From contig CANQBX010000039.1 of NCBI GenBank assembly GCA_947589095.1, positions 1 through 36,802 of the forward strand: DNA of 36,802 bases, given 5' to 3'. The position numbers and the translations under genes are program-made. Below are positions 15,667 through 23,090 of this stretch, piece after piece (position 1 is the first letter of the stretch; the number at the start of each line of letters is the position of its first letter). The notes beneath the pieces are model-generated. The model searched no databases. It was not told the DNA's origin and saw only the letters and a list, made by a program, of their open reading frames with translations. This DNA is from an uncultured Lachnospiraceae bacterium. GTDB lineage: Bacteria > Bacillota > Clostridia > Lachnospirales > Lachnospiraceae.

Positions 15667-17004
15667 TTATACCCCCTTTATTCTCAGGACGGCGCCCCTG
15701 CCGCCTGCGATCGTGATGTGAATGTGTCCGTCGGTGACGGGGATGGTGGTTCCGTTTATGAGGTCGGCGGCTTCCGAGCCGCCAATCGGTACCGGCACGT
15801 ACATCTCAGCCGGATTCTCATCGTTATTCACCGCAGTCAGGATGACGTGGCCGCTGCCGAAGCGGGCGAAGGAATACTGGCGCGTGGTCAGCGTCAGCTC
15901 CTGGTACCGGCCGCCGTGGAGGGCGTCGTTGTCCAGATGAATCCGCCCCAGCTTCGCGATATAGTCGGTCAGGTCGTTGTGAAGCTGCGTCTCGTCGGCG
16001 ATGGCGATGCAGGGACGCAGGGCGTCGTCGCTCTCCCGGGTGCGCCGCCCTTCGATACCCCATTCGCTTCCATAATAGATGGAAGGGATGCCGGGAAGCG
16101 TATAGAGCAGCGTATAGACCGAGTACAGCTGGGCCCTGTCCCGCAGCTTGCTGGCGAGCCGGTCCTCGTCGTGGTTGTCCACAAAGGTATAGAGCCGGTC
16201 CGCCACCTGCGAAAGACGCCGTACGGTGTGGGCGATCTCGAAATAGTTGTGGTCGTTGTGGCCCGAATACAGACCCTTATGTAGTTCGTAATTGGTCACC
16301 GAGTGAAGCGTCTCCGGATTCACCCAGCGGGCGTATTCGCCGTGGATCACCTCGCCCATGAGCCAGAAATCCGGCTTCATCTGCGCGGTGCGCCAGCGCA
16401 TTTCCTTCATAAAATTAAAGTCCAGCACATTGGCGCAGTCCAGGCGGATGCCGTCGATATCGAATTCGTCGATCCAGAAGCGGATCACGTCGAAAATGTA
16501 TTCGCGCACCTGGGGGTTCCAGGGATTTAAGCAGGGCAGCTCGTAATGGCCCTGCCAGGCCTCGTAGCCGAACGGGTCGCCGAAGGGGCTGCCCCAGCCG
16601 AAATTCACGCCCTTGTACCAGTCCTTGTAAGGGGACTGGTCGCGCTTCTCCTGAATATCGCGGAAGGCGAAGAATTCGCGGCCCGTGTGGTTAAAGACGC
16701 CGTCCACCACGACCTTGATGCCGGCGTCATGGCAGAGGCGGACGAATTTCTTAAAATCATCGTTGTCGCCCAGGCGGCGGTCCACCTGCTTATAATCGCG
16801 GGTGTCGTAGCCGTGGCCGGACGATTCGAATAAGGGACCGATGTAGACGGCGCTGCAGTTCATCGCGCGGATATGGGGGATCCAGCGGATCAGCTCGTCG
16901 AAACGGCGGACCACCGGCTCCTCCGGCGGATTCTGCTTCGGCGCGCCGGTCAGGCCCAGCGGGTAAATATGGTAGAAGACTGCTTGGTCGTACCAGGTGC
17001 TCAT
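15667..17004 (-). CDS. GH13 alpha-amylase-family glycosidase
   Basis: The protein is 445 aa from ATG 17004, with GGAGGA about 12 nt upstream; the longer reading to 17079 adds 25 unconserved residues. It has no signal peptide, so it should act in the cytoplasm on imported or stored alpha-glucans. GH13 regions are visible: DGVFNHTG, GIRLDC (nucleophile Asp189), MGEVI (acid/base Glu218) and FVDNHD (Asp279). A small C-terminal beta domain follows. The exact substrate (maltodextrin, cyclodextrin, glycogen branches) cannot be told. It is the first gene of the operon with glgB and the two-component system. Confidence 0.88.
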   Translation of the reverse strand: MSTWYDQAVFYHIYPLGLTGAPKQNPPEEPVVRRFDELIRWIPHIRAMNCSAVYIGPLFESSGHGYDTRDYKQVDRRLGDNDDFKKFVRLCHDAGIKVVVDGVFNHTGREFFAFRDIQEKRDQSPYKDWYKGVNFGWGSPFGDPFGYEAWQGHYELPCLNPWNPQVREYIFDVIRFWIDEFDIDGIRLDCANVLDFNFMKEMRWRTAQMKPDFWLMGEVIHGEYARWVNPETLHSVTNYELHKGLYSGHNDHNYFEIAHTVRRLSQVADRLYTFVDNHDEDRLASKLRDRAQLYSVYTLLYTLPGIPSIYYGSEWGIEGRRTRESDDALRPCIAIADETQLHNDLTDYIAKLGRIHLDNDALHGGRYQELTLTTRQYSFARFGSGHVILTAVNNDENPAEMYVPVPIGGSEAADLINGTTIPVTDGHIHITIAGGRGAVLRIKGV

Positions 17005-17124
17005 AATAATAGAATGTCCTCCGAGATTGTGTAATCGTGTGCGCGGATGCGGCGCAGGTTCAGCGGCCTGACAATGCATGGTTCCGGATACTGCCGTGTC
17101 CGGTCCGGCGCTGCGGACAGCCGT

Positions 17125-17364
17125 TTAGTAGTAGCTCACGCCCTCCAGGTCCTTGAACTGCCGCAGCAGGAACTGATACCGCAGCTGGGCCGCGTTCAGC
17201 TCGTAGATATAGCAGTCGATCAGCGTTGGATCGATCTCCTGCTCAAAGTGGTTGCGGACGGAATCGATGGTATGCTTTGTGTTCTCGATCTGTGCCCGCA
17301 GTTCCCGGCGCCTGAGTCCGGCGAGCGCCGCGCGCCTTCTTTTCCATAAAATCATCCTTCTCAT
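17125..17364 (-). CDS. DUF2508 (YaaL-like) small protein
   Basis: About 79 aa from ATG 17364; ATG 17355 is an alternative and no start has an ideally placed ribosome binding site. The start drawn at 17451 is excluded because the promoter -35 box overlaps it. The C-terminal part, with the Asp-Pro-Thr-Leu-Ile then IYELNAAQLRYQFLL pattern, fits DUF2508, a short helical family of unknown function usually next to recR and bofA in Firmicutes. Here neither neighbour is present. It lies 120 nt upstream of the amylase and could lead that operon; no separate amylase promoter was found in the gap. Confidence 0.65.
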   Translation of the reverse strand: MRRMILWKRRRAALAGLRRRELRAQIENTKHTIDSVRNHFEQEIDPTLIDCYIYELNAAQLRYQFLLRQFKDLEGVSYY

Positions 17365-17422
17365 CTCCCGGAAATTTTTAATTCTAGTATTTCTGGAAAA
17401 TGGGAAAAATATGCACATGTTT

Positions 17423-17451
17423 AGTTTACCATTTTCCGACGTTTTGGTCAA
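17423..17451 (-). promoter_or_regulatory. Sigma-A promoter of the DUF2508 gene
   Basis: On the minus strand, TTGACC (17446-17451) and TAAACT (17423-17428) are spaced by 17 nt. This may drive DUF2508 and possibly the amylase-glgB-regulator-kinase operon. Confidence 0.7.
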
Positions 17452-17534
17452 TGCGTAAGTGCGCAGGTTCTGCGTCCAAAATACCGAAAAATCCGGTGTA
17501 GAAATTTAAAGATATTTTTTGGCTAATTTGACCA

Positions 17535-17562
17535 TTGAAGTTTTTCGGTGATGCGTTATAAT
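17535..17562 (+). promoter_or_regulatory. Sigma-A promoter of the Tad/Flp pilus locus
   Basis: TTGAAG (17535-17540) and a perfect TATAAT (17557-17562) with a 16-nt spacer. The leader of about 105 nt has a small GCCC/GGGC hairpin near 17617-17630 and no recognised riboswitch. No other strong promoter was found inside the locus. Confidence 0.65.
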
Positions 17563-17675
17563 GATAACCACTCAACATCAGTCAGTTTTATTCAAAAGCA
17601 TTCATATTTTTACCGCCCTGATCGGGCATTGATTCCGGAAACGATAAGGATTCAAGGGGGTGATGCGGTATTATT

Positions 17676-18197
17676 GTGCGCAGAGGGCTTCTTCTGGTCA
17701 TTCTGCTTGGAAGCGCCTTCATCGATATGCGGGAGCATAAGATACCGAACTGGTGGATCCTGGCAGGCTTTTTCACCGGACTGGCGCTTGCGGCGCTGGA
17801 GGCGGAGACGGGGCGTGCGGGTCCGGCTGCAGGAGGGTATCTTCTCCGGGTATCTGTGTATACTGCGGTGCTGTTTCCGCTTTTCCTATTTCGGATGGTA
17901 GGCGCGGGGGATATCAAGCTGATGGCCGTTATGGCCGGTTTCCTGGGATGGGGAAGCGGTTTTAAGGCGATTACATATGGATGCGTTGCGGGGGCGTGTC
18001 TCGCCCTTGCCAGGCTGCTTCATCAGAGGAATCTGTGGCAGCGTCTCAATTATCTGCTTGCCTATTTCAGGCGGCTGTTCCTGACAAAAGAGATCGTGCC
18101 GTATTACCGGGCCGAACGCGACGGGTATGGCGTGGCGATTCCGTTTGCTTTTTGTCTGCTTGTCGGGTATGCGGGGTATCTGCTGGGGGGCGGATGA
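17676..18197 (+). CDS. cpaA: A24-family prepilin peptidase (CpaA/TadV)
   Basis: The protein is about 173 aa and multi-spanning. It cleaves the leader of Flp-type prepilins at the cytoplasmic face. The two catalytic aspartates are Asp17 (FIDMREHKIPN) and Asp79 in GAGD, the A24 signature. The start is ambiguous: GTG 17676 is 14 nt from AAGGGGGTG, while an in-frame ATT at 17670 is better spaced; a stop at 17661 limits the choice. It is the first gene of the Tad locus. A second, shorter A24 enzyme lies at 26003. Confidence 0.85.
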   Translation: MRRGLLLVILLGSAFIDMREHKIPNWWILAGFFTGLALAALEAETGRAGPAAGGYLLRVSVYTAVLFPLFLFRMVGAGDIKLMAVMAGFLGWGSGFKAITYGCVAGACLALARLLHQRNLWQRLNYLLAYFRRLFLTKEIVPYYRAERDGYGVAIPFAFCLLVGYAGYLLGGG

Positions 18198-18236
18198 CCG
18201 GACCGGGACTGCAGAGGAACGTTATGGAGGTGATAT

Positions 18237-18332
18237 ATGGAACGGGGTGTGCCCGTATCGGGCATAAAGAACCTGACTGTGTTGAAGAGCCGGCCGGAGG
18301 ATACGGGCGGTCCGGCTGTACCTGGGGAATGA
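18237..18332 (+). CDS. Possible 31-aa small protein within the Tad locus
   Basis: ATG 18237 follows GGAGGTGAT with good spacing and opens a 31-codon frame ending at TGA 18330-18332, in the 181-nt gap between cpaA and the tadZ-like gene. The peptide (MERGVPVSGIKN...) has no recognised motif and no membrane segment. The ribosome binding site is among the strongest of the locus. It may be a small protein, a leader peptide that couples translation, or the remnant of a lost gene. Confidence 0.4.
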   Translation: MERGVPVSGIKNLTVLKSRPEDTGGPAVPGE

Positions 18333-18378
18333 GGAATGTAAGCTGCCGCGGGTATCCGCGGTTTGAGGGGGGAGTTTT

Positions 18379-19386
18379 GTGGAAAAGATCATGGCTGTCT
18401 ATGATGTGGATCCGGGATATGCCCAGCGGTTTGCCGATGTGGTAAATCAGAAGGAGAAGGTGCCGTTTACAGTGGTGCCGTTTACGTCGCCGGAACTGCT
18501 GCGGGAATTTGCCGGAAGGCACCGGATCGAGATCCTGCTGGTCAGCGATATGGTGCCGAAGGAGGAGGTCAGCGGCATTGAAGTGAATTCTGTGGTGACT
18601 CTGGCGGAAGGCGACGTGATATCGGTGACGGAGGCGGATTATCCGGCTGTTTATAAGTATCAGTCTGCGGACAGTGTGATCCGGGAGGTAATGGCGAAGT
18701 ACTGCGACCGGCCCACGGAGGAGATGTTTGTGGTTTTGGGGCAGAGGGCCCGTGTGCTGGGCGTTTATTCGCCGGTTGGACGGTGCTTTAAAACCTCTAT
18801 GGCGCTGCTTCTGGGACAGCAGCTGGCCCGGGAGGGAAAGACGGTTTATGTCGGGTTCGAGGAGTTTTCGGGCCTGCGGCAGATCATGGGGGAGGAGCAT
18901 AAGAACGATCTGTCGGACGTGCTTTACTATCTGCGGCAGGGGAGCTTCAGCGTAGTCCGGCTGCGCAGCCTGGTCTACACATGGAAGGATATGGATTATA
19001 TCGCGCCGGTCCGTTACCCGGAGGACATGGAACAGATGAGCGGCGACGATGCGGGGCGGCTGATCGAGAAGCTGGCGTCCGAATGCGGTTACGAATACGT
19101 CGTGGTGGATGTGGGCAGGCCGGGACGGAATCTGACGCCGGTACTGGAATGCTGCGACGTGATCTATATGCCGGTGCGGGACGACGCCATGTCGATGGCT
19201 AAGCTGGAGGAGTTCCATACGTATCTGGATGCCGCCGGATGCCGGCAGGTGGCGGAACGCATCCATAAGGTGAAGCTGCCGTACCATGGAAATCCGAAGC
19301 AGGGCGGCGATTATCTGGAGCAGATTCTCTGGGGTGAGCTGGGAGATTATGTGAGGAAGCTTCTGAAAGGGGAGCCGCGGAAATGA
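18379..19386 (+). CDS. tadZ: TadZ/CpaE-like pilus-localisation ATPase
   Basis: The protein is 335 aa from GTG 18379, with GGGGGGAG 4-5 nt upstream. The N-terminal part (1-115) resembles an atypical receiver-like domain with no clear phosphorylation site. From about 125 there is a MinD/ParA-like ATPase fold, but the deviant Walker A loop reads YSPVGRCFKTS in place of KGGxGKT. A VVVDVG Walker B-like strand follows. TadZ/CpaE proteins place the pilus machine in the cell and recruit the motor. The stop overlaps the cpaF start by ATGA, so the two are translationally coupled. Confidence 0.8.
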   Translation: MEKIMAVYDVDPGYAQRFADVVNQKEKVPFTVVPFTSPELLREFAGRHRIEILLVSDMVPKEEVSGIEVNSVVTLAEGDVISVTEADYPAVYKYQSADSVIREVMAKYCDRPTEEMFVVLGQRARVLGVYSPVGRCFKTSMALLLGQQLAREGKTVYVGFEEFSGLRQIMGEEHKNDLSDVLYYLRQGSFSVVRLRSLVYTWKDMDYIAPVRYPEDMEQMSGDDAGRLIEKLASECGYEYVVVDVGRPGRNLTPVLECCDVIYMPVRDDAMSMAKLEEFHTYLDAAGCRQVAERIHKVKLPYHGNPKQGGDYLEQILWGELGDYVRKLLKGEPRK

Positions 19387-20726
19387 GCGTCTGGAAGAGA
19401 GGCAGCCCCGCCGGAGGCGGGGCGAGCGGGGAGCCGGCCGGACGGGGCCGGCCGGATGGCCCGGTTTCGGAAGCGGGCTTTGCGCTGAGAAACGCGCAGC
19501 GGTCAGCGAAGGATATCCGGAAACAGTCTGACGGAGACAGCGGGGAGGCGCCTTATAAAGGCTTTCGGCAGAGGCTGAGGGATGCGATCCGTGAGGAGAT
19601 AACCGGCATCCGGGAAATCAGCGACAGCGAGCTTGGCGAAGTGATCGACAGGCGCATAATGGAACTGGCGGAGCATGAATATCTGCCGTTAAAGGAACGG
19701 CTGGAGCTGAGGACGGCGCTGTTTAATTCTTTCCGCAGGATGGATGTGCTGCAGCAGGTCATGGATAATCCGGATATCACGGAGGTAATGATCAACGGAA
19801 GAAAGAATATTTTCATAGAAGAAAAGGGAGCCATGCGCCGCTGGGATTATGAATTTGAATCGGACGAGCAGCTGGAGGATATGATCCAGCAGGTGGTCAG
19901 CCGCGTCAACCGGGTGGTGAATGTAGCCGCGCCGATCGCCGACGCCAGGCTGGAGGACGGATCCCGCGTTCATGTGGTGCTGCCTCCGGTTTCCCTGGAT
20001 GGACCGATCATGACCATACGCAAGTTCCCGCGGGTCATTACCATGGACATGCTGGTCGAGAGCGGTGCGCTGAACCGGGAGGCCGCGGAATTCTTAAAGG
20101 AGCTGGTGCGGGCGGGATATAACATTTTCATAAGCGGCGGCACCAATTCCGGAAAAACCACATTTTTGAATGCTCTGTCGGCTTACATTCCGGAGGATGA
20201 GAGGGTGATCACCATCGAAGATTCTGCGGAGCTGCAGATCCAGCATGTGCAGAATCTGGTACGGATGGAGACCCGTGCGCCCAATGCCCAGGGGGAAGGG
20301 GCTATTGGTATCGGGGATCTGATCCGGGCATCGCTGAGAATGAATCCGAATCGGATCATCGTGGGCGAAGTAAGGGGGAAAGAAGCGTTGGAGCTTTTGA
20401 ATTCTTTTAACACAGGACATGACGGCGGTCTTTCAACCGGTCACGGAAACAGCCCCCGGGATATGCTGGCCCGTCTGGAGACCATGGTGCTTATGGGTGC
20501 GGATCTGCCGCTGGCGGCCATTCGGAGCCAGATCGCGTCGGCGCTGGATATTCTGATCCATCTGGGGCGGCTTAAAGATAAGAGCAGGAGGGTTCTGTGG
20601 ATTGTGGAGGTGGAAGGTTATGAGAACGGAGAGATCGGGCTTCATACGCTCTACCAGTTCGAAGAAGGCGAGCTTAAGAAGCGGGGGGAGCTTAAAAACC
20701 GCCGAAAGCTGCAGGGTGCCGGATAA
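19383..20726 (+). CDS. cpaF: CpaF/TadA secretion ATPase
   Basis: The protein is 447 aa, the hexameric ATPase that powers Tad pilus assembly. The nucleotide site is GGTNSGKTT (252-260), with downstream IIVGEVRG (Walker B) and the His-rich TGHDGG and STGHGN motifs. The first 60 residues are Gly/Arg-rich and disordered. It overlaps the tadZ stop by 4 nt and the tadB start by about 11 nt. Confidence 0.95.
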   Translation: MSVWKRGSPAGGGASGEPAGRGRPDGPVSEAGFALRNAQRSAKDIRKQSDGDSGEAPYKGFRQRLRDAIREEITGIREISDSELGEVIDRRIMELAEHEYLPLKERLELRTALFNSFRRMDVLQQVMDNPDITEVMINGRKNIFIEEKGAMRRWDYEFESDEQLEDMIQQVVSRVNRVVNVAAPIADARLEDGSRVHVVLPPVSLDGPIMTIRKFPRVITMDMLVESGALNREAAEFLKELVRAGYNIFISGGTNSGKTTFLNALSAYIPEDERVITIEDSAELQIQHVQNLVRMETRAPNAQGEGAIGIGDLIRASLRMNPNRIIVGEVRGKEALELLNSFNTGHDGGLSTGHGNSPRDMLARLETMVLMGADLPLAAIRSQIASALDILIHLGRLKDKSRRVLWIVEVEGYENGEIGLHTLYQFEEGELKKRGELKNRRKLQGAG

Positions 20727-21480
20727 AAGCGGTGCGGCGGATTACAGCCGGTATCGGATGACGGTGCCGCAGCGGCTGGAGGCTCTGGCAGCGGGGGTGG
20801 GGCTGGCCGGGATCGTGTCTTATGCGTTTTACCGGAGCTGGATTATCTTTTTCCTGCTGCTCGTCCCGGCGCTGCTATATACGCCGTCCTATATGCGGGA
20901 ATTCTGGCGCGAAAAGCAGCTGCGCCAGCTGGAGAGCCAGTTTAAGGAGGCGATTCAGATCATTTCCACGTCTTTGAGCGCAGGGCTGTCCGTGGAGAAT
21001 GCTATTGCGTCCGCCGGCAGAGAGCTGGAGATGATGTATGGCTCCGGGGCCATGATGTGCAGGGAGCTGTCCGTTATGATCCGGCAGATGAGGATGAACC
21101 GGCCGGTGGAAGAGCTGATGAGTGATTTTGCCAGGCGCAGCGGGGTGGAAGAGATCGAGAACTTTGCCGGGATATTTCAGATCGCCAAGAGGAGCGGCGG
21201 ACAGCTGGTACCGATCATAGCCCATACGGTGCAGGTCATGAACGACCGGTTTGCGGTAAAGGAAGAAATCCGGACGCTGACGACGTCGAAGCGGTTCGAG
21301 CAGAAGGTGATGAATGCCATGCCGTTTCTGATGATCGTTTATATCGACAGTACTTCGCCGGGGTTCTTTGACATGATGTATTCAACAGGATCCGGAAGGC
21401 TGATCATGACGGTGTGCCTGGCGGTATATCTGCTGGCCTGCTGGCTGGCGAAGCGGATCCTGGATATTTCGGTGGCATAA
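20716..21480 (+). CDS. tadB: TadB-like platform protein (T2SSF domain)
   Basis: About 254 aa from GTG 20716, overlapping the cpaF stop; ATG 20758 is an alternative, and neither has a clear ribosome binding site, so translational coupling is likely. Two membrane helices near the N-terminus precede a type II secretion F domain (about 70-215, including ISTSLSAGLSVENA), and a C-terminal helix ends the protein. TadB forms the inner-membrane platform with TadC and contacts CpaF. It is followed by tadC after 41 nt. Confidence 0.88.
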   Translation: MPDKSGAADYSRYRMTVPQRLEALAAGVGLAGIVSYAFYRSWIIFFLLLVPALLYTPSYMREFWREKQLRQLESQFKEAIQIISTSLSAGLSVENAIASAGRELEMMYGSGAMMCRELSVMIRQMRMNRPVEELMSDFARRSGVEEIENFAGIFQIAKRSGGQLVPIIAHTVQVMNDRFAVKEEIRTLTTSKRFEQKVMNAMPFLMIVYIDSTSPGFFDMMYSTGSGRLIMTVCLAVYLLACWLAKRILDISVA

Positions 21481-21521
21481 AGTATCGGACGGCGGGAGGA
21501 GGTTTCGGACAGGAGGGGGAA

Positions 21522-22748
21522 ATGAAACGGAAAGGGTTTTGGAAAAAATGGAGATTACAGATCCTGTGCGTTGCGGGAGGGTTCCTGCTCTATGGGGCCA
21601 TTGTCGGCGGAGGGGTGCCCGCAGACGATGTGTCGGGCGGATACCTGGAGCGGGGAGAGTATGGGGAGGGAGCAACGACGTATGAATTTATGGTAGAAGG
21701 TCTGACAGATGAGCCTTTGGCCTGTCAGGCGGAAATCCCGGCGCGCCGGTATACGGATGCGGAAGCGGAAAGGATATTCGGGGGGATTCTGGACGCGCTT
21801 CCGGATCAGATCCTCGGAGAGAACGCGGATCTGTCGCGAGTGGAAAGAGACCTTGCGCTGCCGGATTCGTTTGAAGGCGGCATTACCGCGGAGTGGTACA
21901 GCGACACACCGGAGCTGCTGGATTCTTATGGGGTGATCCAAAACGGAGAGTGCCCGGAGGAGGGGGCCTCCGTCTGGCTGACAGTGGAGCTGAGCGACGG
22001 AACGCATCAGGCGGAACGGACCTATGCGGTAACGGTATATCCCAGAACGCTTACACAGGCGGAACGGCTGGCTGCCGCAGTCGGCGAGGCGATCCGGAGG
22101 GAGAGCGACCGGAGCCTGACGGAGCCGGCGGTCAAGCTGCCGGAAACCTATGAAGGGCGAAAGCTGCGGTATTATCAGGAGAGCGGCGGTTATGAGGCGA
22201 TCCCGCTTCTTGGGGTCCTGCTGGCGGTGCTGTTTTATGTCCGCGACAGAAGCCGGGAGGAGGAAGAGAGAAAAAGGCGCCGCCAGCAGCTGCAGCTGGA
22301 TTACGCGGATGTGGTATATCAGCTGATGGTATTTATCGGGGCGGGGCTTACAGTGCCGCGGGCCTGGGAACGAATCGTGCGGAATTATGAGGAACGCAGG
22401 CGGGAGGGGCTCGTGCCCGAGCGGCCGGCTTATGAGGAGATGGCGGATGCCCGGTCGCAGATGCAGTGCGGCGTGCCGGAGGGGCAGGCGATCGCGCAGT
22501 TCGGTCAGAGATGCGGCCTGCAGCCGTATCTGAAGCTGAGCAGTCTTCTGGAACAGAACAGGCGAACCGGAACGAAGAACCTGACGCAGCTTCTGCATCT
22601 GGAGATGGAATCCGCATGGGAGCAGCAGAAAACGGTGGCCAGAAGACTCGGGGAAGAGGCCGGTACGAAGCTGATGCTGCCGCTTTTGCTGCTGCTTCTG
22701 GTAGTGATGGTGATTATTATGGTTCCGGCTATGATGTCGATGCAGTGA
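21522..22748 (+). CDS. tadC: TadC-like platform protein with extracytoplasmic Ig-like domain
   Basis: The protein is 408 aa from ATG 21522, which follows AGGAGGGGG. A first membrane helix (about 11-30) leads to roughly 190 outside residues. Within them, about 105-175 resembles a bacterial atypical Ig-like domain: LPDSF, then EWYSDTPELLDSYGV, then VWLTVELSDG and a TYAVTVYP strand. A second helix (about 226-241) returns to the cytoplasm, followed by the T2SSF domain (about 250-385) and a C-terminal helix (383-405). Ordinary TadC proteins have no such ectodomain. It could contact the pilus shaft or wall. The Ig call rests on pattern only. Confidence 0.8.
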   Translation: MKRKGFWKKWRLQILCVAGGFLLYGAIVGGGVPADDVSGGYLERGEYGEGATTYEFMVEGLTDEPLACQAEIPARRYTDAEAERIFGGILDALPDQILGENADLSRVERDLALPDSFEGGITAEWYSDTPELLDSYGVIQNGECPEEGASVWLTVELSDGTHQAERTYAVTVYPRTLTQAERLAAAVGEAIRRESDRSLTEPAVKLPETYEGRKLRYYQESGGYEAIPLLGVLLAVLFYVRDRSREEEERKRRRQQLQLDYADVVYQLMVFIGAGLTVPRAWERIVRNYEERRREGLVPERPAYEEMADARSQMQCGVPEGQAIAQFGQRCGLQPYLKLSSLLEQNRRTGTKNLTQLLHLEMESAWEQQKTVARRLGEEAGTKLMLPLLLLLLVVMVIIMVPAMMSMQ

Positions 22749-22800
22749 AAACTATATGGCATTTTCGGATGGAAGAGAAACGGAAAGGCGGGGGAAGAGA

Positions 22801-22980
22801 ATGAGATTATGGGATGAATGCAGGGAATTTATGAAAGACGAGAGCGGGCTCGGGACAATAGAGGTCGTCCTGATCCTTGTAGTTCTGATCGGACTGGTCA
22901 TTATATTTAAAAAACAGATCACGACGCTTTTAGAGTCTATTTTTAAACAGGTCAACAGCTCTGCGAAGGAAGTATACTGA
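22801..22980 (+). CDS. flp: Flp-type IVb major pilin
   Basis: The protein is 59 aa. The prepilin site is textbook: leader ending DESG, cleavage after Gly16, mature start LGTIE with Glu at +5, then a long hydrophobic helix VVLILVVLIGLVIIF. The mature pilin is about 43 residues, with a short polar tail, as in Flp1-like pilins of Firmicutes. GGGGGAAGAGA precedes the ATG. As the only short pilin in the locus it is the probable main pilus subunit. Confidence 0.9.
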   Translation: MRLWDECREFMKDESGLGTIEVVLILVVLIGLVIIFKKQITTLLESIFKQVNSSAKEVY

Positions 22981-23090
22981 CGGATCCTGGCAGTGGAAAG
23001 ATCTCGGGGAGGTCTGCCCGGTGAGAAGACGGAACCGGATGGACGGGAAGGGCAGGCGGATATGGGAAGAGAAGGGAGAACACGGAAGCA

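Noticed and set aside
14187-15716. 509-aa plus-strand frame antisense to glgB
   Set aside because: Valine/aspartate-rich composition typical of an antisense shadow over a GC-rich gene; glgB on the other strand has complete catalytic motifs.
17452-17669. Possible c-di-GMP riboswitch in the leader of the Tad locus
   Set aside because: The leader has only a short GCCC/GGGC hairpin and lacks the conserved GEMM core sequences.
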